From assembly GCA_039802005.1 (NCBI GenBank), contig JBDRVV010000010.1, forward strand, positions 1-64,000: 64,000 nucleotides of DNA, written 5' to 3'. This DNA is from a candidate division WOR-3 bacterium (GTDB lineage Bacteria; Hydrothermota; Tepidihabitantia; SM23-42; JAOAFX01). This document shows positions 59,657 through 64,000 of the stretch, piece by piece. Each line of letters starts with the position of its first letter. Positions within the stretch are counted from its first letter, which is position 1. The notes beneath the pieces are model-generated. The model ran no database searches. It worked only from the letters and a program-made list of their open reading frames with translations, and was not told the origin of the DNA. The translations under genes and the position numbers were made by a program.

Positions 59657-62445
59657 TCGGGGCCAATTGTCAGATAGAACTTCCATTTTGAAGGTTCGCC
59701 CTTTTCATCGACCCAGTTTTGAAGGTCATTTGAACGGGCAAAATCAAGTTTGAATATTGCAAAAAATAAATTAAATCGCAGTCCAAACCCAAGCCCCATC
59801 TTTACATCTTTGAAACGAACTGGCAAAATACCCTCTGCGGATTCAAAGACATCAAATGAATCAGAATAGAGACCTGCAAAATCAGCAAAAAGAACTCCCC
59901 TGATATTCTTGATTTCCATAGGTAAAGGAAATGCCAGTCTGAGCCGGTCTATGAATGGAAACCGATATTCAAAATTGAAAAATCCTAAATCCGCCCCAGT
60001 AAATGTATAATAATCAAAACCCCGTATTGAACCCGGACCACCAATTGACCATAGTTCATCATCCTTACCAAAATTACCTGCCAGCACGAGCCTCGTAGCA
60101 AAACTTGCCCTGGGAGACAACCTGAAATAGCGTCTGTAATCAAGGACCCCAACTTTTATATCAAAATCACTAAATACTGTAGTATATCCGGTTATGCGTG
60201 TGCGCACACCATTAATTGGACCTATATCCCCCCATTTTGCGTTGTCAAAAATAATAGAAAGTTCAGGATATGTGAAATTATAAGAAGTATCCGCATACCT
60301 ATCTGAATAAAAATCATCAAAAAAATCAAGCCATTTTGTTTCATAAATTTTGTATTTGTAAAGTCCCAATTCGGCTCGGAAAAATTTTGTAAATGGGAAT
60401 TGCACCATACCGCCTATACCAAGATAACGCCATATCACAAGGTCATTACCGCTGGCAAAATAGTTTAAATACTGATAAAAGGCAAAGCCGAAGTCCATTC
60501 TTTTCTTCAAATACCAGTAAACAAAAAATATATCTGAAGAAGACAAACTGCCATAGAAGTCAGTGCTGAACTGAATGAGGTGGTCACCAAGAATGTCACT
60601 TAAGGCAATCTGAGTCATACCCGAGAAACCGAGTGGTGTATAATAAGAAGCGCTTGCTACAATATAATCAAGCGAAAATTTCAGGCGATACTTTCTAACT
60701 TTTTCTCTGTCAGGCTCACCTGCAGTATACGAATTTTCAGCAATTGCAGTTCCGATTGAGTCACATTCAAACATTCGTTTAAGCGGGTCTTTGACAACAC
60801 ATATATCATAGCCATAATCATTATAATATCCAAATGCAATTTTTTGAAAATCTTTTGAAATGGAGGGATAATAAATTCCCGTAAGGATATCTGTTCTTTT
60901 TGTTATTCTATTTTCATTTAGTGAAAGATAATAAAGATTATAGGCTGAATCATAATCAGCAATAAAGTAAATACCTGTGTCAGCATTGAAGAAAGGCCAG
61001 GCTATGTAGGTTGAGCGTGGAGTAAGTCTTTTAATATCATTTCCCTCTTTCAAAAAAACACCATAACTCCCATAGTAATAATTTTCATTAGAATCAGGAC
61101 GGTCTGAGACGAAAATTATTTTGTCCTCGGTGAAAATAGCAGGAAACTTATCGGCATATATATCATTTGTTATTCTCTCAACATTCCCGCTTGATATTTC
61201 AACTTGATAAATATCAAGATATGAATCCTTTAATCCGCTGAATACAATCTTCTTGCCATCCAATGAAAATTTTGGGGAATATATACCATTGAGTTTCAAT
61301 TTGAATTTTTTATATACCTTACCGGTTCTTGAATTTATTATATAAAGAACATCCTCACCCTGAGACTTGGCAGCAAAACTTATATATTTCTCATCCGGTG
61401 ACCAGGTAATGCCCCCCTGATAAAGATGTAAGCCCTCATATCCCGATGAATATTCAGCGCGAATAAGTTTTTTCAGAATTCTACCATCAATACTTGATAT
61501 TACAATCAAATCTATATTCCCTTGACGGTCACTAATAAATGCAATCTTATCACCATTTGGTGATATTGAAGAAGATGTATTATAGAATGAACGTGTCTTT
61601 TTATGATCATAAACAACGCGTGCAAAGTTTTCAAAATTTTCCGAAAGTCTAACTTTAGGCCAGTATTGCAATTGATAGAATTTAATCCAGCGTTTATTAA
61701 ATTCATCAACATTGATACCAAACGCGCTGATAAATGCATTTTCCAGATTTTTCTTCGCCTTGAGAAGGTGTATGAATTCGCTTATCTTTTCCCTGCCATA
61801 TTTAACATTTACATAATGAAAAAATGCCTGCCCTTCTTTATATATTATATACCCGCCATAATTGCCCAATTCCGATAATGAAATTACCTGATTATGCATA
61901 ATTAAATCCCGCATATAAATATCAGCCTCAAGGTTCCAACCTTGGGAGAAATATTCAGCGCATCCTTCCATTACCCAAAGGGGTATCGAGTAAAAAAGGT
62001 CGCCCGTCAATATCGCCTCAAGTTTTGAAGGGAAGAAAATTACAAATTCAAATACATGCGTCAACTCATGGACAAGCACATGGCGAAATTCTTCGTAGTC
62101 ACCATTAAAAGGTATAACCATACGATTTTTTAAAATCTCGGTAAAACCACCAACCGATTCCTCAATCAATTCAAGGGTAACATTGGTCTGAGAAAAATGA
62201 TTTGGTGCATTATAAAGTATTACTGGAATGCGGAATTCAACCTCAATGCCAAAATCTTTGCTCAATTGTTCGTAGCCATCTTCAAGCACATCCTGGGCAA
62301 AGTGGGCGATCGTCTCTCCACCATCATAAAAATAGATTTCAAAATGTTCGCTGGAGAGAATTTTGAAATTAAAATCACGATATTGTATTTTATTCTGCCC
62401 GAAATATTGATTGAAAAAAAACAAAACAAACAAAAAAGTGGTCAT
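59650..62445 (-). CDS. Exported fusion: MA-clan metallopeptidase + beta-propeller + Omp85-like barrel
   Basis: 931 aa. Signal (TTFLFVLFFFNQYFG). N-terminal part: HVLVHELTHVFEFVIFFPSK holds the HExxH zinc site (about 115), with MEGCAEYFSQGW (about 160) giving the gluzincin Glu. Then TolB/PD40-type propeller blades (about 285-560: ISPNGDKIAFISDRQGNIDL; WSPDEKYISFAAKSQG; KFSLDGKKIVFSGLKDSYLD). The last about 320 residues are barrel-like with the Omp85 block WSIGGPGSIRGFDYYTFTGA (about 820) and end in FYLTIGPEW. Metal site plus propeller plus surface antigen barrel suggest an outer-membrane-anchored protease. It starts 7 nt after TATAAT. Confidence 0.85.
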   Translation of the reverse strand: MTTFLFVLFFFNQYFGQNKIQYRDFNFKILSSEHFEIYFYDGGETIAHFAQDVLEDGYEQLSKDFGIEVEFRIPVILYNAPNHFSQTNVTLELIEESVGGFTEILKNRMVIPFNGDYEEFRHVLVHELTHVFEFVIFFPSKLEAILTGDLFYSIPLWVMEGCAEYFSQGWNLEADIYMRDLIMHNQVISLSELGNYGGYIIYKEGQAFFHYVNVKYGREKISEFIHLLKAKKNLENAFISAFGINVDEFNKRWIKFYQLQYWPKVRLSENFENFARVVYDHKKTRSFYNTSSSISPNGDKIAFISDRQGNIDLIVISSIDGRILKKLIRAEYSSGYEGLHLYQGGITWSPDEKYISFAAKSQGEDVLYIINSRTGKVYKKFKLKLNGIYSPKFSLDGKKIVFSGLKDSYLDIYQVEISSGNVERITNDIYADKFPAIFTEDKIIFVSDRPDSNENYYYGSYGVFLKEGNDIKRLTPRSTYIAWPFFNADTGIYFIADYDSAYNLYYLSLNENRITKRTDILTGIYYPSISKDFQKIAFGYYNDYGYDICVVKDPLKRMFECDSIGTAIAENSYTAGEPDREKVRKYRLKFSLDYIVASASYYTPLGFSGMTQIALSDILGDHLIQFSTDFYGSLSSSDIFFVYWYLKKRMDFGFAFYQYLNYFASGNDLVIWRYLGIGGMVQFPFTKFFRAELGLYKYKIYETKWLDFFDDFYSDRYADTSYNFTYPELSIIFDNAKWGDIGPINGVRTRITGYTTVFSDFDIKVGVLDYRRYFRLSPRASFATRLVLAGNFGKDDELWSIGGPGSIRGFDYYTFTGADLGFFNFEYRFPFIDRLRLAFPLPMEIKNIRGVLFADFAGLYSDSFDVFESAEGILPVRFKDVKMGLGFGLRFNLFFAIFKLDFARSNDLQNWVDEKGEPSKWKFYLTIGPEW

Positions 62446-62452
62446 ATATGTA

Positions 62453-62480
62453 ATTATAATTAAAATGTAGTTAGAGTCAA
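62453..62480 (-). promoter_or_regulatory. Leaderless-type promoter of the fusion-protein operon
   Basis: Reverse strand: TTGACT (62480-62475), 16-nt spacer, TATAAT (62458-62453), then 7 nt to ATG 62445. Confidence 0.77.
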
Positions 62481-62487
62481 GAATTTA

Positions 62488-62515
62488 TTGACTTTATATT
62501 GTAAATTGTTATAAT
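62488..62515 (+). promoter_or_regulatory. Leaderless-type promoter of the Ca2+/Na+ antiporter gene
   Basis: TTGACT (62488-62493), 16-nt spacer, TATAAT (62510-62515), then 7 nt to ATG 62523. Its -35 box is 7 nt from that of the divergent promoter. Confidence 0.77.
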
Positions 62516-62522
62516 AATTACT

Positions 62523-63518
62523 ATGGCGCTTTTGCTATTTGGCTTTTTTTTGTGCACGGGAATAATCTTTTTTGCAGGCACAAGACTTTCATATTATAGT
62601 GATGTGATTGCAGAAAAAAGCGGTCTTGGAAGAACTTTGATCGGACTCATTTTGGTTGCCTCAATAACATCCCTTCCGGAAATGGTAAATTCAATCAGTG
62701 CTGTTACTTATGCACAGGTACCCGATATTGCCGCGGGTGATTTGATCGGTAGCTGTGTGTTTAATATTTTGATAATAGCCTTCCTCGACTTATTTTATCG
62801 GAAGATACCAATTTCAAGCGTTGCCCAAACAGGACACATAATTTCTGGAAGTTTTGGCATATTGCAATTAAGTATCGTAATTGTTAGTCTATTTCTAAAA
62901 GAAAATATGCCGGCATTTGGCTGGATTGGTTTGAATAGTGTTATTTTTATCATTATATATTTTCTTGCAATGAGATTGACTTTCCAATACGAAAGGAAAC
63001 TCATTGAAAATGTTAATAATCAAAATCTTGAGACTTACTCTGGAATAACACTAAATAAAGCAATTACACTATTTATTATTAATGCCTTTTTCGTTATTAT
63101 TGCAGCAATATTCCTTCCCAAGATTGGCGAAGGGATTGCTGAAATTACCGGGCTTGGGCAAACATTTGTGGGTAACATACTGATTGCCTGGTCCACATCT
63201 TTACCGGAAACAGTCGTTTGTTTCGGCGCATTAAGATGCAAGGCAGTGGATTTAGCACTGGGTAATCTAATGGGGAGCACAATATTTAACATTGCAATCT
63301 TAGGGATTGTTGATTTAATCTATACAAAAGGTTCTATACTTACTCTGGTAAATCAAAATCATATAATTTCAGCGTTGTCTGGAATAATAATAACAGCAGT
63401 AGTAATAATTAGTCTAACATATCGGGCAGAGAAGAAGCATCTGCCATTATCCTTAGATTCAATCTTCATTGTCATTATATACATTTTAAACCTCGTTTTG
63501 CTATATCTATTAAGGTAA
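62523..63518 (+). CDS. Calcium/sodium antiporter (CaCA family)
   Basis: 331 aa with about ten helices in two inverted repeats. Alpha-1: GLILVASITSLPEMVNSISA then GDLIGSCVFNILIIAFLDL (about 40-90). Alpha-2: GNILIAWSTSLPETVVCFGA then GNLMGSTIFNIAILGIVDL (about 215-265). The SLPE and GS-x2-FN motifs bind ions in NCX-type exchangers. It would expel Ca2+ with Na+ or H+ entry. The spacing from the -10 box to ATG is 7 nt. Confidence 0.93.
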   Translation: MALLLFGFFLCTGIIFFAGTRLSYYSDVIAEKSGLGRTLIGLILVASITSLPEMVNSISAVTYAQVPDIAAGDLIGSCVFNILIIAFLDLFYRKIPISSVAQTGHIISGSFGILQLSIVIVSLFLKENMPAFGWIGLNSVIFIIIYFLAMRLTFQYERKLIENVNNQNLETYSGITLNKAITLFIINAFFVIIAAIFLPKIGEGIAEITGLGQTFVGNILIAWSTSLPETVVCFGALRCKAVDLALGNLMGSTIFNIAILGIVDLIYTKGSILTLVNQNHIISALSGIIITAVVIISLTYRAEKKHLPLSLDSIFIVIIYILNLVLLYLLR

Positions 63519-63533
63519 AATTTACTATAGGGC

Positions 63534-63561
63534 TTGACAAAAAATCATATTGGATTATAAT
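63534..63561 (+). promoter_or_regulatory. Promoter of the small membrane protein gene
   Basis: TTGACA (63534-63539), 16-nt spacer, TATAAT (63556-63561). A leader with AAAGGGGG follows. Confidence 0.77.
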
Positions 63562-63602
63562 TTATCAACTGAGCAAGGTTTTCTAAAATCAAAGGGGGTT
63601 TT

Positions 63603-63836
63603 ATGGCTCTGTGGGCACTTATGGTCTTCTTATTAGGAGTTTTGGCATTGTTGTTTAATATATTTAACATTTTTGAATGGTTCACACCTTTCTGGGCAAT
63701 CATTTTAATGGCAATCGCATTCGCAATGCTCACACGCATTGCGCAAAAAGAAAAAGAGGCGGAAAAAGAAAAACTCGTTGAGAAGATTCAAGAGCTTGAA
63801 GCACAGTTGAGTAAATATGAAAAGAAAGAAACATAG
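63603..63836 (+). CDS. Small two-helix membrane protein with coiled-coil tail
   Basis: 77 aa. Helix 1 LMVFLLGVLALLFNIFNIF (about 6-24), helix 2 FTPFWAIILMAIAFAMLTRI (about 28-47), then a charged helix (EKEAEKEKLVEKIQELEAQL, about 52-71). AAAGGGGG lies 5 nt before the ATG. I do not recognise it; it may be a membrane scaffold or stress protein like phage-shock-type small proteins, but nothing proves that. Confidence 0.75.
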   Translation: MALWALMVFLLGVLALLFNIFNIFEWFTPFWAIILMAIAFAMLTRIAQKEKEAEKEKLVEKIQELEAQLSKYEKKET

Positions 63837-63847
63837 GGAGACCTTTA

Positions 63848-63875
63848 TTGACATTTTTATAACCAATAATATTAA
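63848..63875 (+). promoter_or_regulatory. Possible promoter of the last, partial gene
   Basis: TTGACA (63848-63853), 16-nt spacer, TATTAA (63870-63875), about 38 nt before ATG 63913. Confidence 0.5.
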
Positions 63876-63912
63876 ACCTTCTTTCATCCCATATATTTAG
63901 TTCCTTATAAAA

Positions 63913-64000
63913 ATGTTTGAATTTCATATTAGTAGAGAGTGCCGCAAGAAATACAAATTTGACAGATATTTATTTCAACTGAGCGGGAATGTAGTATTTA
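63913..64000 (+). CDS. Start of a protein-coding gene, cut by the window end
   Basis: From ATG 63913 a frame stays open to the edge (29 codons): MFEFHISRECRKKYKF, then a stretch ending LSGNVVF. I have a vague memory of similar N-termini before alpha-amylase-type domains in environmental bacteria, but the segment is too short to name a product. No strong ribosome site. Confidence 0.4.
   Translation, partial: MFEFHISRECRKKYKFDRYLFQLSGNVVF

Overview
The window reads as a continuous, gene-dense piece of chromosome from a low-GC Gram-negative anaerobe. LpxD and LpxC (lipid A), YidD, Omp85-like and other beta-barrel proteins, and many Sec-signal or lipobox proteins imply an outer membrane. A four-subunit pyruvate-type ferredoxin oxidoreductase, a small 2[4Fe-4S] ferredoxin, a Thi4-type thiazole synthase and a PyrK-PyrD (class 1B) pair point to an anaerobic, probably thermophilic lineage. 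Three secreted proteins end in a C-terminal module like the Por/type IX sorting domain. Together this suggests an uncultured phylum close to the FCB group, such as WOR-3/Stahlbacteria. That placement is inference; no rRNA gene is present.

Layout: 1-5 kb holds a HAD phosphatase (cut by the window edge), a lipoprotein, a secreted beta-helix protein, a membrane protein and Era. 5-8 kb holds an adenosine-specific kinase and the operon larC - ECF sigma - anti-sigma. 8-13 kb holds lpxD-lpxC, an aldehyde dehydrogenase and an MFS exporter. 13-16 kb holds a CHASE4-PAS-GGDEF protein and aspartate kinase. 16-20 kb holds two exported TldD-like proteins, one with an intact metal site and one without. 20-24 kb is the por operon. 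24-28 kb holds a barrel protein, Thi4, two transporters and RNase P RNA. 28-34.5 kb is one long operon: tldD - TPR lipoprotein - pyrK - pyrD - pyrF - pyrE - MFS. 34.6-39.6 kb holds a histidine kinase, an M6 protease and a yidD operon. 39.7-44.1 kb is a DUF4159 - DUF4175-like - TPR operon. 44-47.5 kb holds a ferredoxin, tRNA-Ile, two lipoproteins and NAD synthetase. 47.5-53.8 kb is an operon from a small hypothetical through an aminotransferase, a phosphohexomutase and a secreted arginine deiminase to panC. 54-57.5 kb holds fabG-acp-fabF-coaE and a zinc-ribbon protein. 57.5-62.5 kb is an operon for a protease/propeller/barrel fusion, a solute-binding lipoprotein and a DUF1648 protein. The end holds a Ca2+/Na+ antiporter, a small membrane protein and the start of another gene.

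The most striking feature is regulatory. I can place 27 promoters of the form TTGAC(N) - spacer - TATAAT, and 25 of them have a 16-nt spacer. In 14 of them the start codon lies only 5-8 nt after the -10 box, usually with no Shine-Dalgarno sequence, which predicts leaderless mRNAs. The RNase P RNA promoter in the same window has its RNA 5' end 7 nt after the -10 box, which supports that reading. The other genes use AGGAGG/AGGGGG ribosome sites after a leader, or overlap the gene before them. Two MFS genes lack any usual start codon at the place where their first membrane helix demands one.
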